Source of the DNA: Sphingobacterium bovistauri
GTDB taxonomy: Bacteria; Bacteroidota; Bacteroidia; Sphingobacteriales; Sphingobacteriaceae
NCBI RefSeq assembly: GCF_020295405.1
Contig: NZ_JADEYP010000028.1
Span: 1-57,158 of the forward strand
Direction: 5' to 3'
DNA: 57,158 nucleotides
In this document: positions 25,821-35,005 of the stretch, one piece after another
How positions within the stretch are numbered: position 1 is the first letter of the stretch
How the letters are laid out: the number at the start of each line of letters is the position of its first letter
Position numbers and translations under genes: made by a program
Notes under the pieces: model-generated
Database searches by the model: none
The model's input: the letters and a program-made list of their open reading frames with translations, nothing else
What the model was told of the DNA's origin: nothing

Positions 25821-25828
25821 TACTTTTG
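25821..25828 (+). promoter_or_regulatory. -7 element for the LolD-like gene (TACTTTTG)
   Basis: TACTTTTG fits TAnnTTTG and lies 66 bases before the ATG at 25895. The -33 box is not evident. It lies between the divergent sucC and ABC ATPase genes. Confidence 0.42.
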
Positions 25829-25894
25829 TTAATCGCTACTGCTTATTACCTTAAGCCAAACCAACAATCAGAATCTTTTTCTTAAATTCGTATC

Positions 25895-26548
25895 ATGATT
25901 CTAAAAGCATCAAACATTCAAAAATCTTATGGAAATCTATCCATATTAAAGGGAGTAGATTTTACAATTGGAAAGGGTGAAATTGTCAGTATTGTAGGTG
26001 CTTCGGGTGCTGGTAAAAGTACATTATTGCATATTATTGGTACACTTGATAGAGCTGATAAGGGCGAATTGTATATCGACGATATTGCTATCCATAAATT
26101 GTCCGCCAAAGAGTTGAGTGCATTTAGAAACAAGTATATTGGCTTCGTATTCCAGTTTCATCATTTGTTGCCAGAATTTACAGCCTTAGAAAATGTCTGT
26201 ATTCCAGCTTATATCGCAGGAACGAAAACGGATGTCGCAGAGAAAAAAGCTATGGAATTGTTAGATCTGTTGGGCGTAAGTGAAAGGGCGAATCATAAGC
26301 CATCACAATTGTCTGGTGGAGAACAGCAACGAGTATCTGTCGCTCGAGCATTGATAAATAATCCAAAGATTATTCTTGCAGATGAACCATCTGGTAATTT
26401 GGATTCTGAGAATGCAGCGGCGTTACATAAGTTGTTTTTTGACTTAAGAAAATCGATGGGGCACACATTTGTTATTGTGACTCATAATGAAGATTTGGCA
26501 AATATATCGGATCGTACAATTCACATGAAAGACGGAAATATTTATTAG
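25895..26548 (+). CDS. LolD-like ABC transporter ATP-binding protein
   Basis: The 217-residue ATPase has Walker A G35-ASGAGKS42, a Q-loop ([13 protein letters not shown]), the signature [15 protein letters not shown], Walker [14 protein letters not shown] and the H-loop VTHNEDLA. The [16 protein letters not shown] segment is typical of the LolD/MacB/FtsE group, in which LolD powers lipoprotein release from the inner membrane. The matching membrane subunit (LolC/E-like) is not adjacent, as is usual in Bacteroidota, so a lolD symbol is not given. It is the first gene of a tight cluster (next start 11 bases away). Confidence 0.9.
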   Translation: MILKASNIQKSYGNLSILKGVDFTIGKGEIVSIVGASGAGKSTLLHIIGTLDRADKGELYIDDIAIHKLSAKELSAFRNKYIGFVFQFHHLLPEFTALENVCIPAYIAGTKTDVAEKKAMELLDLLGVSERANHKPSQLSGGEQQRVSVARALINNPKIILADEPSGNLDSENAAALHKLFFDLRKSMGHTFVIVTHNEDLANISDRTIHMKDGNIY

Positions 26549-26559
26549 AAGGGAAGGAT

Positions 26560-27030
26560 TTGAAAAGATTATTAATTACTAGTGCTACACATAGTTTGGG
26601 ACTTCGTGTAGCTAACATGTTAGAAGGAAAATACGAAGTCGTATTATCTACATCTGAGGATTTGCCTGCTTTCATGCAATCCAATTATTTGAAAATACCA
26701 AAAGGTATAAATTCAACTTTTGCACATGAAATGCTAAAATCTGCATTGGATAATAATTGTCAGTACATTTTACCATTGCAACTTTCTGAGATTGAAACAT
26801 TGGCAGAATCTTTGCTTTTGTTTGAAGAGTATGGAATTCAGGTTATTTGTCCCTCAAAGTCTCAATTGGAAGAATTGGAAATATTGGCAAATCCTATTAA
26901 AGATATGTCCTTAAGTTTGCTATTAGATAATATGGATTTATTGAATAATAGACAAGCTGAAGTTAATGTTGATGGGTTAGGGGTTCTTTCAGATTCTGGG
27001 TTAGATTTCTTGTTGGTTGTAGCGAATTAA
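26560..27030 (+). CDS. Conserved protein, Rossmann-like, unknown function
   Basis: The 156-residue protein starts at a TTG (26560) preceded by the purine-rich AGGGAAGGA, one of the few Shine-Dalgarno-like sites in this window, which supports the TTG. The sequence MKRLLITSATHSLGLRVANM resembles the first beta-alpha-beta unit of an NAD(P)- or ATP-grasp-associated Rossmann fold, but lacks the GxxGxxG loop. The segment CQYILPLQLSEIETLAES resembles the pre-ATP-grasp region of carbamoyl-phosphate synthase-like proteins, without an ATP-grasp domain following. Function unknown. It is translationally packed with its neighbours: 11 bases from the ABC gene and 3 bases from the next. Confidence 0.78.
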   Translation: MKRLLITSATHSLGLRVANMLEGKYEVVLSTSEDLPAFMQSNYLKIPKGINSTFAHEMLKSALDNNCQYILPLQLSEIETLAESLLLFEEYGIQVICPSKSQLEELEILANPIKDMSLSLLLDNMDLLNNRQAEVNVDGLGVLSDSGLDFLLVVAN

Positions 27031-27033
27031 GTA

Positions 27034-27597
27034 ATGAGATTATTAAAAGCTGATGATTTAGACCTAAGCAAAGAAGTGTTTGCTTTTGAATTAGATGATG
27101 TGTTGTTTCCTAGACAAGATTATTTGTTGCAAGTATATTATCTTTTCGGAAGTTTTTATGAATTTACAGAGGGTACAGTAAAAGCAAATGATCTTGCCCT
27201 TTTTATGAAGAAGATTTATCTTGTTCATGGTGAGGATAAAGTTTTTGATGCCGCAAAGGAAGTTTTTGGTATTGAGGAAAAGTATCGTGAAAATTTAGAA
27301 AGGCTTCAAGCAAATGCTCAAATTCCTTTAAGGTTAGAAATTTTTAGTGAAATGAAATCTTTGTTAAAGCAGATTTTTGAAAAAGGGAAGCATGTAACTA
27401 TTTTAACAAAGGGAAACCCAATTGAACAATTAAATAAGTTAAAATTTATTGATTGGGGCGAACTGGATCGCTATAAAAACTCTGTTCGTATCTATTTTGT
27501 AGATGAAATACTGCACTTGAAAATCTCTGTAATTCCTTATCTTGCAATAGAGTATGGTGTTTCAGAAGAGGAAATATCTGTTATTGAGTACCAATAA
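27034..27597 (+). CDS. HAD-like protein, probable pseudoenzyme
   Basis: The 187-residue protein resembles the haloacid dehalogenase fold. The first motif is FAFELDDVLF (E19-L-D21-D22), where the usual nucleophile Asp is replaced by Glu19. Motif II is HVTILTKGN with the expected Thr and Lys-type neighbourhood. The C-terminal acidic motif (GDxxxD type) is missing; the protein ends ISVIEYQ. A helical cap-like insert lies at about residues 30-110. Loss of the nucleophile and motif IV predicts little or no phosphatase activity, so a binding or regulatory role is more likely. It sits 3 bases after the previous gene and 6 bases before the S41 protease gene, hence in the same operon. Confidence 0.75.
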   Translation: MRLLKADDLDLSKEVFAFELDDVLFPRQDYLLQVYYLFGSFYEFTEGTVKANDLALFMKKIYLVHGEDKVFDAAKEVFGIEEKYRENLERLQANAQIPLRLEIFSEMKSLLKQIFEKGKHVTILTKGNPIEQLNKLKFIDWGELDRYKNSVRIYFVDEILHLKISVIPYLAIEYGVSEEEISVIEYQ

Positions 27598-27603
27598 ATT
27601 CAT

Positions 27604-29247
27604 ATGAAAGTTAATACATATATTCTCGGATTGATTCTTACAATAAGCTTATTAAGTTTTTCATGTAAGAAGGATGATTATAATTTCAATACGAGGTTTG
27701 CAATAGATACGACTAAAGTATATACAGACGATGCTTATGAAAATCGAATCAAAGATTCTGTTTGGTATTATTATAAATATTTAACTCTTTGGGAGCCTGT
27801 TATCAGTCCAGCGTTTGCAGATATAGAAAAGATGGAGGAGGAAAATTATTTAAAAAATAATTACACAAAATATTTTCAAACCGCTAGTGATGTTTTGGGT
27901 TATTTAATGTATATGACCAAGGCAAGTGTAAATGGAAAGTTAGTAAAAGGTAATAATGGGAGTGGTAATAATTTTTTCTTCTATAGTGACATTCTTTATA
28001 CGCATAATAAGGGTGAAAGTAAAGCTTACGATTGGTATAGTTTCTTAGATCGAGGCGGTTTTATTACTGGAAGTATTCAACAGGGATATCATTCGGGATT
28101 TGGTATGGATTTGGTCTATATACAGTCCGGCTCAACCGATAAAAATCCAAAATTATATGTGCGTTTTGTCGAGAAAAACTCTGCTGCTTATCAAGCAGGT
28201 TTGAGACGAGGGGCACAAATTACTAGTTTGAATGGAGATAAAAAGATAGACTATGAAACCCAAAAAGCAGGATATTTTAATAGTCTCAATAATTATTTGA
28301 ATTCAAGAAATCTTACTGTAGAGTATCGAAATACTGAGGGCGAAAGTCGTACTGTAAATATTGATTATAGGTACAATAACTATGCTGATGCAATTTTTGT
28401 AGACACTGTGTTAACAGCTGGCAACAAAAAAATTGGATATTTAGGACTTAGTTCTTTTCTGTCTACAGATGCCTGGGTACAAGATAAAGGTCAGACTAAA
28501 TCTTTCCAATCAAGAATGAATGAAGCATTCGAAGGTATAGCAAACAAGAATGTGCAGGAGATGGTTGTTGATCTTCGCTATAATGGCGGTGGATCGGTCA
28601 CCACAGCTGAATATTTGGGTGATATTTTAGCACCTATGTCATCATCAGGAAATTTAAAATTTAAATATAAAATCAACAATATTCTTAAAGAGCTTGAATG
28701 GGATCAAGAGGGGGATGAATTTGGACCAACTTATTTTTCTAAAAAAGGTAATTTGAATTTGTCTCGAATTTATTTTTTAGTTTCGGAAGAGACCGCGTCG
28801 GCAAGTGAATTATTAATCAATTTGCTCGCACCACATATGAAGGTCTATGTTATTGGAACTTACAAATATAATAATGGTGCTACAATAGCAAGTAATACCT
28901 ATGGAAAGCCTGTAGGTTTTTTTCCTGTAGAGATCGTGAGTTCTTCGAACGAATTGTATGTAACTTCTTTCCAAATGTTTAATAAAGATGGCTTTGGCGA
29001 TTATTTTGACGGTTTGAAGCCAAATTCCCATGTGTGGGAATTAGATTCGTTTAAAGATTTTGGTAATATGGATGAAAGTATGCTTTCTGCGGCCATTTAC
29101 CACATTAATAATGGTGTTTTCTCTAATACAAAAAATCGTGCAGTGACAGGAAGCACAAATTTTGAACGCAAAATATCAAAAGATGGATTAAAGCAGCGTA
29201 AAATTCAAGGAATGTATAAATTTCCTAATAAAAGGATTCACTTTTAA
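27604..29247 (+). CDS. S41 family C-terminal processing peptidase, lipoprotein
   Basis: The 547-residue protein has a lipoprotein signal (lipobox Cys in LLSFSCKK, about residue 21), a helical N-terminal region, a PDZ domain (about residues 185-250, with EKNSAAYQAGLRRGAQITSL) and an S41 catalytic domain. In the catalytic domain, EMVVDLRYNGGGS supplies the oxyanion region and SEETASASELL (around S399-S401) holds the active-site serine. S41 proteases cut exported proteins near their C-termini. This one is expected on the outer or inner membrane facing the periplasm. It is the last gene of the cluster that begins with the LolD-like ATPase. Confidence 0.92.
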   Translation: MKVNTYILGLILTISLLSFSCKKDDYNFNTRFAIDTTKVYTDDAYENRIKDSVWYYYKYLTLWEPVISPAFADIEKMEEENYLKNNYTKYFQTASDVLGYLMYMTKASVNGKLVKGNNGSGNNFFFYSDILYTHNKGESKAYDWYSFLDRGGFITGSIQQGYHSGFGMDLVYIQSGSTDKNPKLYVRFVEKNSAAYQAGLRRGAQITSLNGDKKIDYETQKAGYFNSLNNYLNSRNLTVEYRNTEGESRTVNIDYRYNNYADAIFVDTVLTAGNKKIGYLGLSSFLSTDAWVQDKGQTKSFQSRMNEAFEGIANKNVQEMVVDLRYNGGGSVTTAEYLGDILAPMSSSGNLKFKYKINNILKELEWDQEGDEFGPTYFSKKGNLNLSRIYFLVSEETASASELLINLLAPHMKVYVIGTYKYNNGATIASNTYGKPVGFFPVEIVSSSNELYVTSFQMFNKDGFGDYFDGLKPNSHVWELDSFKDFGNMDESMLSAAIYHINNGVFSNTKNRAVTGSTNFERKISKDGLKQRKIQGMYKFPNKRIHF

Positions 29248-29287
29248 TGATTATCTTTAGCCAGATCCATAAAATTGAAATATAAGT

Positions 29288-30301
29288 ATGAATAAGGCAG
29301 GAAAACCTACTACGATAAAGGAAATAGCTCGGAAACTAAGAATATCACCTTCAACAGTTTCACGAGCATTAAATGATCACCCTAGTATAGGTTTGGTTAC
29401 GACAATGCGTGTTAAGAAATTGGCTGAAGAATTAAATTATGAACCAAATCAGACAGCTATTTTCTTTAAGCAGCGTAAGACATTCACAATTGGAGTAATA
29501 TTGCCAAAGCTTTCAGAGCCTTTTTTTGCATCTGCAATCAGCGCTATAGAAGAAATTGCGGCTGAAAAAAAATTTACTGTGTTATTGGGACAATCTCTCG
29601 ATAACCCTGAACGTGAATTAAATATAATTAATAGTTTTAGAACACATCGCGTAGATGGCATATTGATGTCATTAGGTAAAAATACAATAGATATGGGGTT
29701 TGTGGAAAGGCTTCATAAATATGAAATTCCAATTGTATTTTTTGATTGTGTTCCTGAAAATATAGATGTTCCAAAAGTGTATTGTGATCTATCTACAGGC
29801 ATCCATGAAGCTGTTAAAGCTTTTGTTGAACGTGGACATAAGCAAATAGCACTTATTAATGGGCCAGAAACCTTGAATGCGACAGGTGAGCGTACGTTTT
29901 CATTTAAAAATGCCTTATTAGATAATGGTTTAACTTTTGATGAGAAATATGTTGTGTATTCAGAGCTCACAGAAGAGAGTAATTATAAGGCTATGGAGAA
30001 ACTGAGAGCACTAGATGCTACACCTTCGGCTATACTCGCTTTTAATGATTATGTTACATTTGATATTATCAAATATGCCAAAGAGAATGGTATATCTTTA
30101 GGTCGTGATATTCAGGTTATTAGTTTCGCTAACTATTCATTGTGGAAGTATATGGATAATCCACCACTAGCGAGTATTGAGCAATATCCAGCAGAACAAG
30201 GTGCAAAAGCAGCAGAAATATTATTTGAAATGCTTGAGAATAAAGATCTTGAAATATCTATTCCTGATCAAATTTTAGCTTCAAAATTAGTCTATCAATA
30301 A
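29288..30301 (+). CDS. LacI family transcriptional regulator
   Basis: The 337-residue protein has an N-terminal LacI helix-turn-helix (TIKEIARKLRISPSTVSRAL, residues about 8-27, with hinge helix near residue 50) and a periplasmic-binding-protein-like sensor domain (GVILPKLSEPFFASAISAIE, and FNDYVTFDIIKYAKENG). LacI regulators usually respond to a sugar or nucleoside. No sugar-uptake genes stand beside it, so the target is unknown. It is the only classical local repressor in the window. It may control a distant unit, or the secreted lactonase gene about 1.6 kb downstream, but there is no sequence evidence for that. Confidence 0.93.
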   Translation: MNKAGKPTTIKEIARKLRISPSTVSRALNDHPSIGLVTTMRVKKLAEELNYEPNQTAIFFKQRKTFTIGVILPKLSEPFFASAISAIEEIAAEKKFTVLLGQSLDNPERELNIINSFRTHRVDGILMSLGKNTIDMGFVERLHKYEIPIVFFDCVPENIDVPKVYCDLSTGIHEAVKAFVERGHKQIALINGPETLNATGERTFSFKNALLDNGLTFDEKYVVYSELTEESNYKAMEKLRALDATPSAILAFNDYVTFDIIKYAKENGISLGRDIQVISFANYSLWKYMDNPPLASIEQYPAEQGAKAAEILFEMLENKDLEISIPDQILASKLVYQ

Positions 30302-30315
30302 AAGATTCAAATGAT

Positions 30316-30358
30316 AAAAGAAAAGGCTTGAAATAACATATTTCAAGCCTTTTCTTTT
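30316..30358. terminator. Bidirectional terminator
   Basis: A 20-bp perfect stem (30316-30335 with 30339-30358) has a 3-nt loop, A-tract and T-tract flanks. It separates the LacI gene from the convergent SurA-like gene. Confidence 0.87.
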
Positions 30359-31721
30359 ATTTTCCAGCTAATTGCTTGGAGGTCTTTGTCCAAATTTTCA
30401 ATTCTTCACAAGATGAAAATTCTGGATTTATACTAATAAATGTTGTTTCTCTTCTTGTTTCAAACCACTCACTCAATGTACGATTGACTTTGTCTTGACG
30501 AGCAGCTTCTTTAATTTTTGCAAAATCTTGATCCAAGTTTGCCTTGTGAGGGGCTATTCTTGATTTTAGATAGTAGATGCGGTATGATTTTTCACCTACT
30601 CTTTTATCCGTATACAATATAGGTTTTGAAATTTCACCTTCTTTAAGTGGATCTATTGCATTAAATACTTCAACATCATCCAGTTGATCCATAGGGATTA
30701 GAGTATTACGGTTTTCCATGTTGGATACTACACCACCAGCATACTTCGTGTTTTGATCATCCGAATAGATTGAAGAAGCTTGATTGAAGTTTAACTTATT
30801 GTTCTTAACTAAATCAGAGATACTATCAATTTTTGTTTTAGCCCTATTTAGTGACTCTATGGTCGCTTGTTTTTTGATAAGCACGTGTCTTACATTTACT
30901 TCTTCACCTCTTCTTTCCAATACTTGCAAAAAGTGAAAACCAAATTGAGTCTCAAATACGGGAGATATTTCACCTTTTTTTAATCTAAAAGCCTGCGCTG
31001 AGAATTCTTTAACCCAATTTTCACGTGTTGTGAAACCTAATTCTCCACCGTAGGGCGCAGAGCCATCTTCAGAATAAAGTCTTGCAATAGTACCGAAGTC
31101 AGATCCATTTATAACTTGCTGACGATAACTCTCCGCTTTATTTCTAAAAACATCCTTTTCTTCTTTAGTCAACACAGGATTAATAACCAATTGAGCATAT
31201 TCAATCTCTGTATTAAAATAGGGTAGGCTATCGTTATTCAGGCTGTTAAAATAACGTTTAACTTCTTCTGGGGTAACATCAATGTTGGAAACAATCTGCT
31301 GTTGCATTTTATTACCTTTCATTTGTTCAGCTACAGCAGGACGTAATTCTTCTTTGTGTTGAAGAATTGATCTATTTAAAAATTCTTCTAGACGTTCTTT
31401 ACCTCCAGCACGTTGTACCATAGAACGAATTCTAAAATTCAATTGATCATCTACTTCACTTTCTGATACTTCGATAGAATCAATAACAGCTTGCTGAGCT
31501 AGCAGTTTTTGTGTTAGAAGCTGTTGAAGAATATAACATTTGATATTGTCATCTGGCTTGTTGCCTTGTGCTAAATATTGTGTGTATTCTAATTCTAAAT
31601 CCGATTGTAATATATGTGCATTCCCAACATTAGCAATTATTCTATCCACTAGTTTATCTTGTGCCGAAAGTGAATTAATATATACAGTTAGAATAAATAG
31701 TATTCCTAAAAGTTTTTTCAT
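30357..31721 (-). CDS. SurA-like periplasmic peptidyl-prolyl isomerase
   Basis: The protein has 454 residues from ATG 31721: a signal peptide (ending near SLSAQ-DK), a SurA N-terminal helical domain (VDRIIANVGNAHILQSDLELEY) and two parvulin domains, the first with YSEDGSAPYGGELGFTTREN and the second around VRHVLIKK to YLKSRIAPH. SurA-type chaperones keep outer-membrane proteins unfolded on their way to BAM. The second parvulin domain is the less canonical. A TATTTTTG element on the minus strand (31748-31755) lies 27 bases upstream of the start. The five extra upstream codons in frame (to 31736) are unlikely to be used. Confidence 0.9.
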   Translation of the reverse strand: MKKLLGILFILTVYINSLSAQDKLVDRIIANVGNAHILQSDLELEYTQYLAQGNKPDDNIKCYILQQLLTQKLLAQQAVIDSIEVSESEVDDQLNFRIRSMVQRAGGKERLEEFLNRSILQHKEELRPAVAEQMKGNKMQQQIVSNIDVTPEEVKRYFNSLNNDSLPYFNTEIEYAQLVINPVLTKEEKDVFRNKAESYRQQVINGSDFGTIARLYSEDGSAPYGGELGFTTRENWVKEFSAQAFRLKKGEISPVFETQFGFHFLQVLERRGEEVNVRHVLIKKQATIESLNRAKTKIDSISDLVKNNKLNFNQASSIYSDDQNTKYAGGVVSNMENRNTLIPMDQLDDVEVFNAIDPLKEGEISKPILYTDKRVGEKSYRIYYLKSRIAPHKANLDQDFAKIKEAARQDKVNRTLSEWFETRRETTFISINPEFSSCEELKIWTKTSKQLAGK

Positions 31722-31898
31722 TAAATTGTCCGTCAAATTTTATGGTACAAAAATATTAGAATAATTTATAAAAGCATTATTTTTCAAATGAATAATATAA
31801 ACTAACTTATTTCTAATATTAAACAGAGTCAAACATTATTTGCGAATATACTGTTTTGATTCAAGCTAATAGTCAATTTAACGAAATTTAACGAGTTT

Positions 31899-32987
31899 AT
31901 GAAAGGCCGTCACACATTATGTATCCCACTATGTTTATTACTTCTATTGTTTTCTACGACTTTGCACGCGCAGGTCTATAAAATGTTTGTTGGGACATAT
32001 ACATCCAACAGTGAGAGTGAGGGAGTATATGTATATAATTTTGATGAAGTGTCTGGGGAAGCTGTCTTACATAAAACTATACAGATGTCAAATCCTTCAT
32101 TTCTAGCTCGTCGAGGTGATGTCTTATACGCTGTAAATGAAGATTCAGAAGGCATGGTCACTGTTTTTAATTTGAAAGATGATAAAGTAGTCAGTCATGT
32201 TCCTACGAAGGGTGCGCATCCCTGCCATATTTCATTAAGTCCTAAAGACCCCATAGCTGTTGTATCTAACTATTCTAGTGGATCTCTCACGTTGCTTTCT
32301 TTGAATGAGGATGGTAGTATAAATAAAATCGATGATTTGATTAAATTTAATGGATCAAGTGTTAATAAGAGTAGACAAAAGCAATCACACATACATTCTG
32401 CTTTCTTTACTAAAGATGGTAATAAGGTATATGTATCGGATTTAGGTGCGGATTTGATTTATATATTTGCGATTGAAAGAAGATTCGGAGAGTTTAAGTT
32501 TCATAAAGTTGGGGAGATAAAAACTAAATTAGGAGGCGGTCCAAGACATTTAACTTTTTCAAAGGATGAAAAGATGCTATATAGTGTTTTAGAATTAACA
32601 GGTGAAATTGAAGTTTTCCAATTAAAAGGCGGTAAATGGATGAGTAAACAAATATTGCCAATGTATCCAAACAACTTCAAAGGAGAACAAGGAGGGGCGG
32701 ATATTAAAATTGATAATCAGAGCAAATATATTTATGCTACCAATAGGGGTACAGCAAATCTAATTTACCAATATAAAATAACCAATACAGGGATTCTAAA
32801 AACTAAAAGCTATTCTTCAGTACAGGGTGACTCTCCTAGGAATTTAAATATTTCCCCGTCAGGAAAATTTATTTTATTATCTAATCAAAAATCAAATGGT
32901 GTTAATATTTTCGATAATAAGACCCCAATGTCGAATAAACGCTACTTTAATTTGAAAATTTTTAAACCAGTGTGTGTGATTTTTTAA
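31899..32987 (+). CDS. Secreted lactonase family (6-phosphogluconolactonase-like) beta-propeller
   Basis: The 362-residue protein has a signal peptide (CLLLLLFSTTLHAQ) followed by the YbhE/Pgl-type seven-bladed propeller: FVGTYTSNSESEGVYVY, HPCHISLSPKDPIAVVSNYSS, GGGPRHLTFSKDEKMLY, QGDSPRNLNISPSGKFIL and the terminal FKPVCVIF. The cytoplasmic relatives hydrolyse 6-phosphogluconolactone; secreted Bacteroidota members are usually of unknown substrate. The signal peptide makes a pentose-phosphate role unlikely. It stands 49 bases before the ECF sigma gene, but a promoter-like TATATTTG lies between them. Confidence 0.88.
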   Translation: MKGRHTLCIPLCLLLLLFSTTLHAQVYKMFVGTYTSNSESEGVYVYNFDEVSGEAVLHKTIQMSNPSFLARRGDVLYAVNEDSEGMVTVFNLKDDKVVSHVPTKGAHPCHISLSPKDPIAVVSNYSSGSLTLLSLNEDGSINKIDDLIKFNGSSVNKSRQKQSHIHSAFFTKDGNKVYVSDLGADLIYIFAIERRFGEFKFHKVGEIKTKLGGGPRHLTFSKDEKMLYSVLELTGEIEVFQLKGGKWMSKQILPMYPNNFKGEQGGADIKIDNQSKYIYATNRGTANLIYQYKITNTGILKTKSYSSVQGDSPRNLNISPSGKFILLSNQKSNGVNIFDNKTPMSNKRYFNLKIFKPVCVIF

Positions 32988-33035
32988 CATGCTGGTTGTT
33001 GTCGTTATATTTGTGGTCATCTACTGACTAAAAAG

Positions 33036-33569
33036 ATGTCTTCGAAAAAAAATATAACAAAATTATTATTCGATAAGTATTATCAAAATCTATGTTATTT
33101 TGCTTATACTCTGTTGGGTGATAAGGTTTTGTCAGAAGATTTTGTTCAGGACGCTTTCTGCTCTCTAAATGATAATCTCGAGACATTAGTTCCTAATGAA
33201 AAAGTGTATAAGGGATTCTTATATACTGCAGTTAAAAATAAAATTCTAAATTATCATAGAAGATCAAAGGTAGAGTTAAAATATCATAAGCTTAAGCCCT
33301 TTGATGAGTTGCTCGATTTAGACTTTGATAATGCAATCATTAAGTCTGAAACTATCTCAGAAATCAATGCTTTGATAGAAAAACTTCCTAATGCATGTCA
33401 ACAAATATTTAAGTTGTATTATTTAGAAGGATTTTCTACAAAAGAAGTTGCTGCGGAGTTAAACTTAAGTGTTAATACCATAAAGACTCAAAAACTTCGT
33501 GGAATCCGATATATTCAATCTAATTTAAATCCAGAATACTTCGCTTTATTTTTATTCGTTATTAAATAA
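33036..33569 (+). CDS. ECF RNA polymerase sigma-70 factor (FecI-like)
   Basis: The 177-residue protein has sigma region 2 (YYQNLCYFAYTLLGDKVLSEDFVQDAF, with the DFVQDAF core contact) and region 4 (LPNACQQIFKLYYLEGFSTKEVAAELNLSVNTIKTQKLRG). It lacks other regions, as expected for the ECF group expanded in Bacteroidota. With the FecR anti-sigma factor directly downstream and the STN-bearing SusC, it forms a cell-surface signalling cascade that should switch on the import genes. TATATTTG at 33006-33013 could be its own housekeeping promoter. Confidence 0.93.
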   Translation: MSSKKNITKLLFDKYYQNLCYFAYTLLGDKVLSEDFVQDAFCSLNDNLETLVPNEKVYKGFLYTAVKNKILNYHRRSKVELKYHKLKPFDELLDLDFDNAIIKSETISEINALIEKLPNACQQIFKLYYLEGFSTKEVAAELNLSVNTIKTQKLRGIRYIQSNLNPEYFALFLFVIK

Positions 33570-33617
33570 TTGTTTTTTTTTGTCACCCATTTCTTGTAGC
33601 TAGGTTTCTTATTGTAT

Positions 33618-34784
33618 ATGGGCCTGAATGAAAGTGAAATAGCTAAGAAATTAGCAAGGTATATTAAGGGGGAGTGTTCCGATGAGGATAAGAAGGTAAT
33701 CGATGAATGGATTTCACAACATCCTAACAATCTTGAACTCCTTAATAGTCTTATGGATTCGAATAATCTTGAAAAAGATTTAATTGATTTTAATTCATTC
33801 GATAAAGATAAGGCTTGGGTGGATTTTGAATCTAAAAAATTACCTAATTACAGTTTATCGTATTTTCTTTCAAATAAGCTTTTGCGAATTGCATCGAGTA
33901 TTTTTTTTGTTTTAGGTATATCATTTACTATTTATCTGTCAAAAACGAGGAGTATTAGTAATAATGTGGCTATTGCTGAGGGTAAAGTCTTAGTAGATTC
34001 TGTTGGAGAAATTTTACCAGCAACAACAGGAGCAATTTTAATTTCTTCCGATGGTAATAAAATAGAACTCAATTCTTCATTTGAAATTAGTGAAGAAGGT
34101 GATGTTTTACTCGCTGATGATAACCGGAATATCAACCTTAATAAAGAATTTGTGGAGTACGAACTTGTTGTTCCCAAGGCAAAAGTAATTCATTTCACTT
34201 TATTTGATGGTTCAAAAATTTGGGTAAATGCAAATTCAAGACTAAAAATCCCAATGCATATGAATAATGCAGAAAGACGACTAAAACTCCTGTCGGGCGA
34301 AGTGTATTTGGAAGTTGAAAAAAATCAGAGCTCAAAATTTATAGTAGAAACAGCACACGGTGAAGTGGAGGTGTTAGGTACAAAATTTAATGTTAATTCG
34401 ACTAATTCAATTTTTAAAACCACGTTGTTAGAAGGAAGTGTGAAGCTATCTGCTGAAAATTCTGAAAAAATACTTTCACCAAATACTAGTGGTACTTTAT
34501 ATAAAGGCGATTTTGTAATGGCTAAGGCTAATATTCTAGCGGATTTGGCTTGGAAAAATAATACGTTTTACTTTAATAATTTCTCAATAAAGCAAATATC
34601 TGAACAGATTGAAAATTGGTACGGTGTAAAGGTTAGCATTGAAAATAATATTATGAAATCTAAGGATACCTACTCGGGTGAAATTTCGCGAAATGTAAAG
34701 TTGACAGAAATTGAAAGAATGTTGGAATTTATTTCAGGATTGGAGGTGAAGATCGAAGGGGACGATTTAAGAATTGAATTGTAA
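33618..34784 (+). CDS. FecR family anti-sigma factor
   Basis: The protein has 388 residues from ATG 33618. An N-terminal cytoplasmic helical domain (with DEDKKVIDEWISQHP) captures the sigma factor; one membrane helix spans residues about 88-108. The periplasmic FecR domain is seen in KVIHFTLFDGSKIWVNANSRLKIP and the VEVLGTKFNV motif, and the C-terminal DUF4974 (residues about 315-388) in ADLAWKNNTFYFNNFSIKQISEQI. By analogy with FecR it holds the sigma factor inactive until the SusC STN domain signals ligand binding. A TTG two codons upstream (33612) is a less likely start. Confidence 0.93.
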   Translation: MGLNESEIAKKLARYIKGECSDEDKKVIDEWISQHPNNLELLNSLMDSNNLEKDLIDFNSFDKDKAWVDFESKKLPNYSLSYFLSNKLLRIASSIFFVLGISFTIYLSKTRSISNNVAIAEGKVLVDSVGEILPATTGAILISSDGNKIELNSSFEISEEGDVLLADDNRNINLNKEFVEYELVVPKAKVIHFTLFDGSKIWVNANSRLKIPMHMNNAERRLKLLSGEVYLEVEKNQSSKFIVETAHGEVEVLGTKFNVNSTNSIFKTTLLEGSVKLSAENSEKILSPNTSGTLYKGDFVMAKANILADLAWKNNTFYFNNFSIKQISEQIENWYGVKVSIENNIMKSKDTYSGEISRNVKLTEIERMLEFISGLEVKIEGDDLRIEL

Positions 34785-34797
34785 TAAAATACAGGAA

Positions 34798-34870
34798 TGC
34801 GCCAACACTCCTGTAAAATTTTAATTAACTAAAATGGTTTTAGCGTAAAACCAATATCAAATGTATAAAA
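34798..34870 (+). repeat. Leader repeat, copy A
   Basis: This stretch begins TGCGCCAACA and contains TTTTAATTAACTAAA and CGTAAAACCA before AAATGTAT. It matches copy B at 35006 with roughly 70 percent identity by eye. Copy B leads directly into the SusC start codon; in copy A the equivalent ATG has become ATA. Confidence 0.7.
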
Positions 34871-35005
34871 AATATGATTGAAAATGACTGTGTTTGATCC
34901 ATCAGGATAAGATCTGCATAATTTGTAATCATAATTAATCAACTAACCAAAAAAAATAATATTATGAAAATAGACTAATTACTGAATTAATGAATATCAT
35001 AGATG

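Noticed and set aside
29288..30301. LacI gene as regulator of the SusC/SusD locus
   Set aside because: The locus has its own sigma/FecR pair, and two genes lie between; no operator link is visible.
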